From positions 818,699 through 882,698 of the forward strand of contig NC_030998.1 in the NCBI RefSeq assembly GCF_000149955.1: a DNA stretch of 64,000 nt, written 5' to 3'. This DNA is from Fusarium oxysporum f. sp. lycopersici 4287. Lineage: Eukaryota > Ascomycota > Sordariomycetes > Hypocreales > Nectriaceae. Below are positions 20,376 through 30,363 of the stretch, one piece after another. Under the pieces are notes generated by a model. That model was given only the letters and a program-made list of their open reading frames with translations, had not been told where the DNA came from and made no database searches. The position numbers and the translations under genes were made by a program. Each line of letters opens with the position of its first letter. Position 1 is the stretch's first letter.

Positions 20376-21574
20376 TTTTGTTTCCTTAAACGAGAGAATC
20401 TGTCGAATCTCAGGGACGAGATGCAAACTGCAGATGAGAAATGACAGCCCCCCACGGGTATTAAGAGGGAAAAGACCCTGAATGGGCCAAGAATGTAAAG
20501 GATTTATCGCCCAGAGGCACAGATCCACGATGTGACATCGCTTCGCAGCTGAACGCCCGTTCTGTATTAACGCATCAAGGGACCCCTGGCATTTTTTCAG
20601 CACTAGAGTTCTCGGCCGACTCTTTTCACGCCGAGGCTAGGCCAACCTAGTGGTCTCTCACGGATGTGGCTTTTTCCGCTGCAGATTCGTGAGAGGAAAA
20701 ACGTGGAAGTCATTTGGCTATTCTTCGGGTCAGTACGTAATTGAGATCCATTCTTGACATCTTGTCAGTTGGAGCGTTATCTATCCCTTGAAGATAGTGG
20801 AGATAAATGTCGTGTCTCAGGTTGATGAAGAAGAAAAACCCAAAAGAAATATGCTTAGAAAATGGGTCTTCACCGACCCAAAGATCGACTCGCTTGCTAC
20901 GGCACGATTGCACATCAATAGTGGATGAAAATACAACTCTCCAGTTCACTTCGAAACTCAACTCTATTTCTCTCACCTCAAAAACGAGCCTCGGCACAGA
21001 ATTCATCGTCCTTCTGTTCCTGACATGGCGTCGGCAAGTTAGGATCGGCGCACGCGATGTGGCGTCGAGCGAGTCAGTGTTTCGTGTTCAAACGTTCCTC
21101 GCTAGAACAATCTTGGTAAAACGCTTAGACATAGCGTCCATCCCATGTGTCCTAGCGCACCGAGCCCTGGCGTTTCGGCAGTTTTGGTCATAGCGGATGA
21201 CATTTTTCACATTTTATGCGTTGAGAGGGTCTAGAACGAGCGAGGTCTTTGAGTTTTTGTTAGTATCGGGGACTGAATCACGATTGGGAAATGAGGCTGG
21301 ATGAGTGAATCGCGCCATATGCCACTGCTCTGGGCCGTGCTGCTGCAGAAGATGAAACAATACTAATTTTATATGCTTTAGACCTAAAAATGGCTGCCAT
21401 TGAGTTTGAACTCAGGTCATATAAACAAAGCAAGGTCTCCATCTCGATGAGTTGCATATTCACCACCGTGATATTTAATGCCATCTGCCGGCATAACTCA
21501 GCGCTCAGCCCTACTTCATCCATGATCCATGACCGTAGGTCGTAATTGTTCAGGCCGCAGCGCAAAACCGTTTT
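20376..21574. other. Intergenic, 1.2 kb
   Basis: This is the promoter side of the GPCR and the 3' flank of the HAD gene. Overlapping frames at 20710-21193 and 21278-21565 have no domain or splice pattern. Confidence 0.45.
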
Positions 21575-22351
21575 CTAAGCTGTCTTCTGAGCAAACTGCC
21601 TTTCCACTTCCTCCGCGAATTTCCAAATGCTATCAAATCTCCATTCAAACGCCACGTTTTCTTTCAATCTCTCATAATCACCTCCAACACCTGTTCCCTC
21701 TTTCTTTTCACCGCCGCGAGAGATCCAAACACTTCGGAGTCCGAACCGTTTGGCCGGGACGTGATCTGCAGTCAAACTTCTCGCTACGTGTAGTAATTCC
21801 CCGCGATCCTTGTCGACGCTCAGATCGCTTTTGAGATGATCAAACAAGTAGTCGAAGTTTGCCTTAGCGGGTTTATAACTACCGATGTCTTCGGCAGTGT
21901 AGACTTTGTCGAATTCAGCGGGCTGGAGATGCTTTAGAGTTGAAGACGCGTTGACGTTATCCATGTTAGTGAGGATGATGAGCTTGTAGTGCTTCTTTAA
22001 AATTTGCAAGCCTGGAATTGTATCGGGGAAAGGGAGCCAAGTTCCGGGAAGGGACTCGAGATGATTCATTTCTTCATCAGGTACAGAAATATCGAGTTCT
22101 TTTGCAAGACTTTTGAACGAGCGCGAGACGATACTGCTGTAGCGTAGGGTAGGCTCCCCTTCTTCAAGGACCTGGGTAAACTCGTGAAAGCGCTGAATCA
22201 ACAGAACTGGATTCTCTTTGTAGTCGCTATCGGAAGGAAGGCGACTAATGATAGGCTGTAAGCCACGGATCATGCCAGACTCTTGGTCTATCAAAGTGCC
22301 ATAGCAGTCAAACGACAATGCCTTGAACGTTGTAAGATCAGGATAAGACAT
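21575..22351 (-). CDS. HAD-superfamily hydrolase (haloacid-dehalogenase type II-like)
   Basis: This single-exon gene encodes 258 residues from the ATG of MSYPDLTTF; an in-frame ATG 26 codons upstream gives an unlikely leader. HAD motif I is FDCYGTLID with the nucleophile Asp, motif II is the Thr in LIILTNMDN, and motif III is the Lys in GSYKPAKANF. Motif IV is represented by LLHVARSLTADHVPAKRFGL, where dehalogenase-like proteins usually have HVAQSxxHD. The DCYGT form and the cap size point to the 2-haloacid dehalogenase-like subfamily. The protein should be a soluble hydrolase acting on a haloacid or small phosphate ester. Sequence alone does not settle the substrate. Confidence 0.85.
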   Translation of the reverse strand: MSYPDLTTFKALSFDCYGTLIDQESGMIRGLQPIISRLPSDSDYKENPVLLIQRFHEFTQVLEEGEPTLRYSSIVSRSFKSLAKELDISVPDEEMNHLESLPGTWLPFPDTIPGLQILKKHYKLIILTNMDNVNASSTLKHLQPAEFDKVYTAEDIGSYKPAKANFDYLFDHLKSDLSVDKDRGELLHVARSLTADHVPAKRFGLRSVWISRGGEKKEGTGVGGDYERLKENVAFEWRFDSIWKFAEEVERQFAQKTA

Positions 22352-22825
22352 GTTGAGATTTATGGCCTGAAGAGCAAATAACGATTTGATATGAGTGAGT
22401 TTATGGGTATTCTCGTTTCTAATAAGCAAGATATTAAGTTAGGGTGAGGAGATTGATCATTATTAGTAGTCTATATATACTCGACTTGCAAGGGCGTCGT
22501 TGACGAGATCACCAATTCTTTCTGACCACTGACGTCAAGGCAGAATCCTTTGGCTAAGCCAGCGTATTTTGCATCGAGCAATGCTTCGGTCAATCGAACT
22601 TTTGAACAAGGCTGTTCAAAAACACAATCATCATCGATTTCCAGTCTCGAATACTGGGTTCGTGAATTCGGCCACTTTAGGAGAAACATTTGAGCAAGAA
22701 TTATATATCAATAAAAGCCACGCATTTGCCAGCCCAAGAAATCAGAAGAATAACTATATGTGAAAAAGAAAGGAAAAAATGCTGGAGAAATAATGCTGAA
22801 AAGACCGGATCAGAGTGAGAGATGT
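22352..22825. other. Intergenic spacer
   Basis: This is the promoter of the HAD gene and 3' flank of the SDR-like gene. The 72-codon minus frame at 22471-22689 has no recognisable content. Confidence 0.4.
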
Positions 22826-23594
22826 TTAGCTACCAGACAGCTTGGCAACCGCAGGTGCTTTGCGCACCCAGTCCAGCAGCCCACTCTCAGCAGCATCAAC
22901 AAGCCATCTCGCCAGCGCACCTCGTGGGAAAGAATACGTATAACCCTTCTGCCCAACATATCCCACGAACGGCTTTCCATCTTCCCTGTCCTTCAACCAG
23001 CTTTCCTTATCAGACTCTCCAGGAATGCCTGAGATGCGGAATATGGTCCAATCGAGGTCCTTGGCCTCGGCCTCGAAGGTTTTCCCGATCGAGGTAATAG
23101 CGCGATAAGAGTTCGAAAAAAAGAGGTGGACCATGAGATTTATTGCTGGCTGGAGGATAGTCCAAGCATCTTCTTTCTGGGGGATGGTGAGCGTTCCCAT
23201 GGCGTAGATTCGTTTAACACCATGTCGGCGCATCGCAGGGAAGAGGGAGTCCTTATAGAAGTCGGGGATAGAGTTTGGAGGCGTGGTACGATCGCTGATT
23301 AGAGGTCCAAGGAACGAAATGACGATGTCGACCTTGGCCACGGCTATGTCGAGAGCTGCCTTGTCGGACAAATCTCCCTTAACGATCTGAGAAAGTTAGT
23401 CATTTCCTTGGTTCAAGTTTACCATCATATATGAAAGTTACCTCAAGTAGTGGATCAGAAACCAAGTCTTCAGGGACTTTTTGAGGATTTCGTGCGTATG
23501 CTACCACTTTATGTTTGCGGTGGAGAAGTTCGCGGAGAAGACAGATACCAGCAGGGCCGGTACCGCCCAGCACGAGGACGTTTAAGGAAGACAT
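22826..23594 (-). CDS. NAD(P)-binding NmrA/atypical-SDR protein
   Basis: Two exons, 23594-23442 and 23386-22826, join PLLE to IVKGDLSD in phase and give 237 residues. The intron is 55 bases, GTAACT to CTCAG, with a GACTAAC branch. The N-terminus has the Rossmann motif VLVLGGTGPAGICLL (G10, G11, G13, G16). Later segments such as VDIVISFLGPL, HGVKRIYAMGTL and LDWTIFRISGIPG are typical of atypical SDRs in the NmrA/NAD(P)-binding-domain 10 group. These can be redox sensors or reductases; no catalytic Tyr-Lys pair is evident, so a non-catalytic or isomerase role is possible. It is divergent from the Zn2Cys6 gene at 23921 across a 326-base promoter with repeated palindromes. Confidence 0.8.
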
Positions 23595-23740
23595 GATGAG
23601 TGATGTGATGAATTGATTAGAAGATGATGGATGAAGGATAACTGCTCTTTTGTTGTGCGAAATAGATGTTTATATGTACAATTTTGGCTCTGCATACCTT
23701 TCTCGAGTCTTGTCACACCCCAAACCTTCGCGATTGAATA

Positions 23741-23867
23741 CTCCGCGCGTAACTCATTCCGCGCGGAGATCGATTGGCTCTAAAAGTCTCGCGCCAATGA
23801 CTAATCAGACACTCCCCGCAGAAGACGAATCAGCGCAATCTCCGCTAAAGAGTATCTCCGCGCGGAG
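23741..23867. promoter_or_regulatory. Repeated CCGCGCGG palindromes in divergent promoter
   Basis: TCCGCGCGGA at 23758-23767 and CTCCGCGCGGAG at 23856-23867 are perfect palindromes. A half-conserved copy, CTCCGCGCG, lies at 23741-23749. Each full copy has inverted CCG/CGG triplets two bases apart, a plausible Zn2Cys6 dimer site. They lie between the SDR-like gene and a Zn2Cys6 regulator gene, so autoregulation and control of the neighbour are suggested. Confidence 0.55.
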
Positions 23868-23920
23868 ACTAGGTTCGGATCTCTCGACACCCAACACTTG
23901 CATAATCACGATTACAAACA

Positions 23921-25756
23921 ATGAGAAACAACGGAAGTTGTTGGATTTGTCGCGTGCGCCACAAAAAGTGCGATGAGATTCGTCCGAATTGCGAAAATTG
24001 TGCCGCGCTCGGACTGGCGTGTCACTTCAGCAATGCCAAGCCGGAATGGATGGACAATGGCGAGCGACAGCGCCAGATGAGCCAGCGATTGAAGGCCCAG
24101 GTCAAACGGAATGCTAGGAACAGAAGGGGGAGACAGATGATCCAAAGGATTACTAACCAAATCGACAATGAGCCGGCTGCTCTTGTTGAACCCGCTGATT
24201 CACCTCCAGTCCCTACTCCAGACCCGACACCTGGCATAACTGTCTCGGAGTCGGTGGACGACACGACACCGGTTTCTTGGCCCAGCAGCATTTACAGTGA
24301 TATCTCACTAAACAGTGACAATCGTGCGCATGAGATACACAATACCCTCGACCTACCACTACGCGCGACTCCCGAACAATCCCTGTTCGGCGATACTTTT
24401 CGCGAGACGCTTAACGTCAACTTTCATGGCGAAGAGGACCTTCGTTTCCTCATGACCTACAAGGACTACGTCTTCCCACTACTTCACCCCTTCTATCACA
24501 CTTCGTTCTTCGAAGGCGGCCATAACTGGCTTCTGGTTGCTGCCTTTAGAAACCCCGAGTCAAGACAGTTGATCGTGAGCCTAGTTACGTACTTCTTCTC
24601 AGTCGTGCCCCTCGTTCCTGGCGCAGGATATACCTTGTGTTCGACCTTTGCCTGGGAGCAGGTTCAAAAGCAATCGGAGAAAGCTTTCAAGGGAATGCAG
24701 CATAGGGTTGAGATGCTTGGCGTCACCGCGAATCTATGGGAGAGAACCCATCTCTTTGGAGACATCATGCTGTTACTCGAGTTCGAGACCATGACTCAGT
24801 ATTCCCAAGCATGGAGACCTCATCTCGATGCCGCCATAATACTCTTTAAGCAAATTCTCGACTCACCAGAATTGAGGCATGTTGTGTGGCGCGTAACATT
24901 TGATCCAACGGAGATGTCAGCCGACCAAGCGAACAGAATTGATTGCTCAGGCGTCAACTTGTTTTCCTCAACACAAGTGGCCTTACGCTTTTTCGCTGCC
25001 AAGATTTTTCTCGGCGACATCGTATCTAGCAGTGCACTCGAGCAAGTTCCACGTCTCAATGACTACTACGAAAAGTTGATGTCGGGTCAAGGTGAAGCCA
25101 GTCTGAACATGAAAGATGTGACCGGGTGCGAGAACTGGGTTTTTCTCAGCATTGCGGACACAGTGGCTCTTGACGCCTGGAAGAAAGAGACGAAAATGAA
25201 TGGGAATTTCTCATTCATGACTTTGGTTCAACGTGCAGGCAAGGTTCTTGAAAAGCTCGATCGAGGCCTGGCCATGCTAAATGCTGAAGAGAGCCGAGCG
25301 CAAAACGCCCCCCATCAGCAAGGTGAGATTTTCGCAGAGTTTACTCTACTACGAAGCATGCGTCCTCCACAGGACGCTTACTACACCATTACGCGGATAT
25401 GGGCCACCGCTGCCAGACTGTATCTCATCGTTGTACTCTCGGGCTGGAGCCCTGGAACGAGCGACGTTGACGAACTCGTATCTGATAACCTGAAGCTACT
25501 GCAAGACTTGAATAAACCAAGCTGGTTGATGCCATTGGCCTGGCCCTTCTGCGTTACAGGGTGTTTGGTGTCCGAAAGCCAGGAATTGGTAGTGGAGAGC
25601 ATCTTTGACAGAACAAAGCCACTGAGTAACGTGGGTGGCTTGACTGAGGCTATGAAGATCGTTCGAGAAACGTGGAAACGGCGAGGGGTGTTGAATCAGG
25701 AGTGGGACATGGCGGCTTGTTTTAGGAGTTTGGACGATATTCCGTTGTTGGTTTGA
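23921..25756 (+). CDS. Zn2Cys6 transcription factor (fungal TF domain 2 type)
   Basis: This single-exon gene encodes 611 residues. The zinc cluster is at the extreme N-terminus, CWICRVRHKKCDEIRPNC and on to C34 (C7, C10, C17, C24, C27, C34). A basic linker and a Pro/Thr-rich stretch follow. The remaining 450 residues are alpha-helical and fit the fungal-specific transcription factor domain 2 family (PF11951-like), including FLMTYKDYVFPLLHPF and WLLVAAFRNPESRQLI, features typical of that domain. It should bind DNA as a dimer in the nucleus. It is divergent from an NAD(P)-binding protein gene. Repeated CCGCGCGG palindromes lie just upstream of its own start, so it may regulate both genes; this is inference. 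Confidence 0.88.
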   Translation: MRNNGSCWICRVRHKKCDEIRPNCENCAALGLACHFSNAKPEWMDNGERQRQMSQRLKAQVKRNARNRRGRQMIQRITNQIDNEPAALVEPADSPPVPTPDPTPGITVSESVDDTTPVSWPSSIYSDISLNSDNRAHEIHNTLDLPLRATPEQSLFGDTFRETLNVNFHGEEDLRFLMTYKDYVFPLLHPFYHTSFFEGGHNWLLVAAFRNPESRQLIVSLVTYFFSVVPLVPGAGYTLCSTFAWEQVQKQSEKAFKGMQHRVEMLGVTANLWERTHLFGDIMLLLEFETMTQYSQAWRPHLDAAIILFKQILDSPELRHVVWRVTFDPTEMSADQANRIDCSGVNLFSSTQVALRFFAAKIFLGDIVSSSALEQVPRLNDYYEKLMSGQGEASLNMKDVTGCENWVFLSIADTVALDAWKKETKMNGNFSFMTLVQRAGKVLEKLDRGLAMLNAEESRAQNAPHQQGEIFAEFTLLRSMRPPQDAYYTITRIWATAARLYLIVVLSGWSPGTSDVDELVSDNLKLLQDLNKPSWLMPLAWPFCVTGCLVSESQELVVESIFDRTKPLSNVGGLTEAMKIVRETWKRRGVLNQEWDMAACFRSLDDIPLLV

Positions 25757-28700
25757 GTGGTCGAGGATGCTTTGGAAAGTAGAGAACGGTCAGGGGGAAA
25801 CTAAGGCCCAAATAAGGATTGACGGACAGAAGAGAGATTTACCACACAGGAGTGAGCATAGTGTAGGATATTATTGCTGAGATAAGAAACAGCACAAACA
25901 ATTCACCCGTTCATAGCTCAAGGTTATCAGAAGCAATACTCACCTCAAGAGTCCGCCCATCCTTCATCGTGCCGACTTCAGGCTTGCGTTTTGGAGACTC
26001 GGATTTACCTATCAAGCATTGTAAAAGTTAGCAAACAACGCTGTGATAGACTGAAACAAGATACGATGGAAAGTCTCATATGTCAGGCGATGTCGGTTCA
26101 ATGGGTCCTCAAAGACGCAGTATTCCATGCGAGTAACCTCAGTTCGGCAAAATATTATGCATCATACAGAATATTAAGTGGGAGAGAAGAAGCAGAGTAT
26201 ACTATACCTTTCATGAATGGTCTTCTTGACGGGGCTTGACTGTGGATGACTAGTATTTTCGGACTCCAAGCTACGAGACTCTCGTCGAAGTTTATATGCT
26301 ACGTTATGTATCATTACGTGCCTCAATTCATCGTCTCCCAGTTGATAGTATCAAGATACAATAACATCTTGGTGCTCACGATGAATCATTTTGCATAGTT
26401 TGGTAGATGTTTACGTCACGCCGAGACGAAAGGAGTTCGGCGTGAGAATCATCCCTGTTCCCAATGCTGCAAAGTAGCGGCTCGGGCTCGATGAAGTGCC
26501 CGTTGGCTGGATGAGGGGCTTCAATTGAAGTCTGCAGTTTACCGGCACACCATGAATACAGTCAATCGAGTTGGATGTATCAGTACTCCGTATACAAACT
26601 ACCATTGGCATTGAGAGACATACAACGAGATACGGGCACAAGCCATGCACTTATTGTGAAGTAAGGTCTACAAGGATATTCTAAAGCTAAATACATAATG
26701 TTTAATGGAAGACCTTGACGAGTCCACAGCACAACTTTCTGAGTGATATTGATACTCCTTTCACACTTCTGTTGACGGCCTGAAAGCCTCTCTAGCTTGT
26801 GCTGTCAAAATTAAGGTCCCTGACAGCGTACACTTCACCGATTAAGATACACTAGATAATTACCCCTGTATTTGACACGGGATGCTTGGAATTAGACATC
26901 TTCGATACAGGATGATACAGAATGACTCATGGTGATTCTCCCGATTTGGAAATCTTGACCTGGGGATGGCTCGCGCTGATTGGACCATGGGTACAAATTC
27001 ATCATCAATGAGAACGAACAAGGGCCGTGAAATCTGGGATAGACATTTACAGTGAAGACAAACAATTAGAGCCTCCAACTATACTCATTCAAATTTTCGT
27101 GGCTACGGTTTCTGGCGTCGAGCATGTTTGGTTTTACATATTCTATTGACCTTCAATGAGGCTCGCGGCATATCTGCCATAATTTCAGCTTTGAAACTTC
27201 TTCCTGAAACCCTACTTGCAGTTACTTCTCCAGGGTTTTCAATTCTTTCAATACTAATTCTACCAAAACCCGAAATGCTTACGAAGGCATCGAAATACAT
27301 GTATACCGTGACTGGATGTTATAGGGCCACATCGGTAATGTAATCTCAGTCAAGTACAACAGCCTTGCCCCTAAAGGCCAGTTGTTGAATCCGGCCAGCA
27401 ATTACAATAACGTACTAAACAGATCAGAGACAGAATTATTCTTGCTACTAGTCTACTTATATTTGATGGCGATGTTGACGTCTCGACGACCCGACTGCTT
27501 GCGCTCAAGCTTCATCCACAGGAGTATCGCATTCGCCTACACACGATTTCGCCCATTGCTCTCATCTCGAAGCGAGTATGATAAATAGCATATAAATGCT
27601 GACTCATGTAAGTATACTCAATTCACGCTATCGGTTGGGGAAACACGATATGCGGCAGATCACGTTGTGCTCGGCAGATGTCAACTGCCGATCGACATTG
27701 ATGGAGAGTCGATGTTGGCCAGCTGCCAATTTATTATCCAAATTAAGTAGAATACAATGCTGATCCCATTTCAGAATTAAAATCGTCATTTTGACATAGC
27801 TTGATCTCATATTAATTAGGAAGTCCCTCCTGGGGATGAATGTCCCCGGACCTAAAATCCCGGGTATGCACGTTCCGAACCCGCATTATCATGTTCTGCC
27901 ACCTCCGCAATCAACATGTTTCCATTTTGATCCCGACCATTCCGCCGATCCGCCGATTCGCCGAAAAAAAACACACGGATAACTCCTTTGTAACCTTGGA
28001 ATGCGTTATAACTCTCTCCACAACCGGGTCGACTTTCGTTCGGGATATGTGATCGGCCCAGGGTAACGCGCGTTGTGTTTGGGTACCAGTTAAGTGCTCG
28101 AGCCCGCACTTGATGCTGAGTTCAGTCGCGGTAATGAAAGAACACAGCTGCTTGGCAAAAAGGCCAGGTCGGGCGACAATTGAGCGTTTGGAGATTCGAG
28201 AAGTACCGCTATTTGGTTCCTTGTATGCTCCGATAAAGAGAGCGAATATTTTTCTTTGGTTGATGACAATGTCTGTTGGGAGACTTCAGTCTCGGAGGGA
28301 GAGGTAGGTTCAGTAACGAATGGCATTTTGGAAACAATCGGACGTTATTTGGAATTGATCTGCGACAGTTTGCTCCTTTGAATGAGTTTGGGGGACCACG
28401 CCCGCAATTATAACCGTTGTATTTATATCGTCTGCCACGGGGCGTTGGGTGAAGCCCCGCAGTCTATGATCCAGAAGGTGGACAGTGTAAAACCAGTATC
28501 TGCGGGGTGATTCTCCCCACGTTGCATCCGGACTCTTCGGCATATCAGCGCTACTGACCGCCCTACGTAATGAGATACGGGGTCCGAGAGACATCCTGTT
28601 TTAAATCCCAGCGCGTGTCTCCCTGATGTTCCGTTTCTTGCTCTCGATTTCTCTTCTCTTTCTGCTCTAATATGCTCTAGTTACTCCGAGGAGTATTATC

Positions 28701-29279
28701 CTTGGTGGCTCAATTACCATGACGCAGATGACTTAATCTCAGACAGGTCTGTAAGCGAGGCCTTGATTTACAGTGGGCTTTTCAGCCCATAGCTGATTCT
28801 CTGGGGCCATTGTCATGGCATTGGGAGTCTTGCACCGGATTATCACCCAACCATCGCAGTTGCTGGTTCATATTAACGGCCCTTCTTTGTGTAGGTTTAT
28901 CTACCAGTCTGAACATGAATGTTTAACGAGTTCGTGAAGTGAGGATAAGCACTGTACGCAACAAAACTTGCATTGGCATGTGACTGATGGTTGCAACCCA
29001 TAGCCTTTTGACACATGAGGCCCCCAAGGGCCGTTCGAGAAGGGTCGGCAACCCATACTAAAACGCAGGGTTCAATATGCATCTCTGGCACGAGACAGCC
29101 TACACTACGTCATGCGCTTCTAGAACGCTGGTCCAGTATCAACCATGTCTTTCTCGAAACCGTTTTAAGGGTTCCTCTGGTCCCCACGAATGAGCCATAT
29201 TATCAATACCGGAGAATAAAATACATTTGATCATTTTCTTGATCAAGCATTCCATCTATCCGAAATTTCGTACTAGATT
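25757..29279. other. 3.5-kb region without a supportable gene
   Basis: Only short unrelated frames occur on both strands. I found no splice-consistent exons, no domain signatures and no terminal repeats of a mobile element. A short GC-rich hairpin (CGGGGC...GCCCCG) lies at about 28437-28460. The region may hold decayed repeats or regulatory DNA, but nothing can be named. Confidence 0.5.
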
Positions 29280-29729
29280 ATGAACCAGGCCAAGCCAACC
29301 GAGATGGATACGGACAACAAGCGTCTCTTGAACCGATATGGCATTCTTCCAAAGCGAGGCAACCTTCTCAATCACCAATTAGAAGTTCGTATAAACCATT
29401 TATTCGTCAAGCATATGCCCAGCTAACACTGTTGATCAAAGGGAAGAAAATATTTCGACTCGGGAGACTTTGCTCTCAGCCAAGCTCATCGGCCATCTAA
29501 CATTGGCAACGTCGCAACAGGTCGCGAACATCCAATCCGCCAAGACATATCAGAGCCTTCTAGTTCCGTCCCGAGCTCAAGTAACATTGATGATAACGCA
29601 AACCAACAGTCATCAGCGAGACGAAGAAGCCTGGAAGTAAAGTTTCACGCTCAGACTCACCTTCAACAAGAGATGGAAAGTCCTCCTCAGAGTGAACATC
29701 ATGGTACAGAAGAGAGAAACAACGGGTAG
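29280..29729 (+). CDS. Endosulfine/Igo-type PP2A-inhibitor paralogue
   Basis: Two exons, 29280-29384 and 29442-29729, give about 130 residues. The first exon encodes an acidic-basic helix with NRYGILPKRGNLLNHQLE, and the second starts GRKYFDSGDFALSQAHR. FDSGDxxL is the hallmark of endosulfines (ENSA/ARPP19, yeast Igo1/2), where the Ser (S42 here) is phosphorylated by Greatwall/Rim15 kinase so that the protein inhibits PP2A-B55. The rest is Ser/Asn-rich and disordered, as in the family. The donor is the unusual GTTCGT, but phase and homology fix it. A GTAGGT sits at the stop, so a further exon is possible. The copy looks diverged from the fungal consensus, for example Gly where a Glu/Arg pair normally precedes the motif. 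It should act in the cytosol and nucleus in starvation or cell-cycle control. Confidence 0.72.
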
Positions 29730-29987
29730 GTTATTGTTGAAATGGTACGTGTTTATCAAACATGACTCAGTCTGTGAGCATGCGAGGTGTTCTTACGTAA
29801 AGGGAAAATGGATATTCGTCCAGAGTCTATTGAGACCTATATCTCCAAAGGACTCTATGTAATTTTAGGTCGCCAAGAACACTCTCTTCAAGCATCAAGT
29901 CACTACTATGTAGGGCAACAACTTCAAATCTCGCCCACCTCTCGCTCCTTAATCTGCATTGGGAGCGTCTGAATAGCATCATTAGAA

Positions 29988-30069
29988 GCGTAATTGGTTT
30001 AGTGGTAAAATTCTCCGTTGCCATTCGAGCAGCGTCGGGGAGCCCAGGGTTCGATTCCCTGATTACGCA
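29988..30069 (+). tRNA. tRNA-Gly(GCC) with an 11-nt intron
   Basis: The acceptor stem pairs GCGTAAT (29988-29994) with ATTACGC (30062-30068), followed by discriminator A. The D arm contains TGGTTTAGTGGTAAAA (the eukaryotic A box). The anticodon stem pairs CTCCG with CGGGG and the loop reads TTGCCA plus T, giving anticodon GCC at 30020-30022. An 11-base intron occupies 30024-30034, directly after position 37 as in nuclear tRNA introns. The T arm is CAGGG-TTCGATT-CCCTG (the B box). No CCA is encoded, as expected. The tRNA lies 258 bases after the endosulfine-like gene. Confidence 0.9.
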
Positions 30070-30363
30070 ATGAGAGAGCCGAGGTTCAAGATATCTTTTT
30101 GTTATTGTATTTTCTGGTGCTTTTGTGAGTTTTGCGATGCTTCAGCTTGGTGGTGGAGGTGGCGCTGAGGTTCAAGATTGAGAGCGGCTCAGACCCTGCT
30201 TGGTCCCAAGGCAAGTGCAGATGGATAGTTTCCATTTCTGGTAAGTCATATTGTTCGTACTATAGAAGTATCCATAGACAGTTATGAAGAGAGCTGTGTC
30301 TCTCTGAAGATTGTTGTCAATCGTAGTCAGAGTGTTGTACTGCTTATTTGTTTCCTTCTATGC

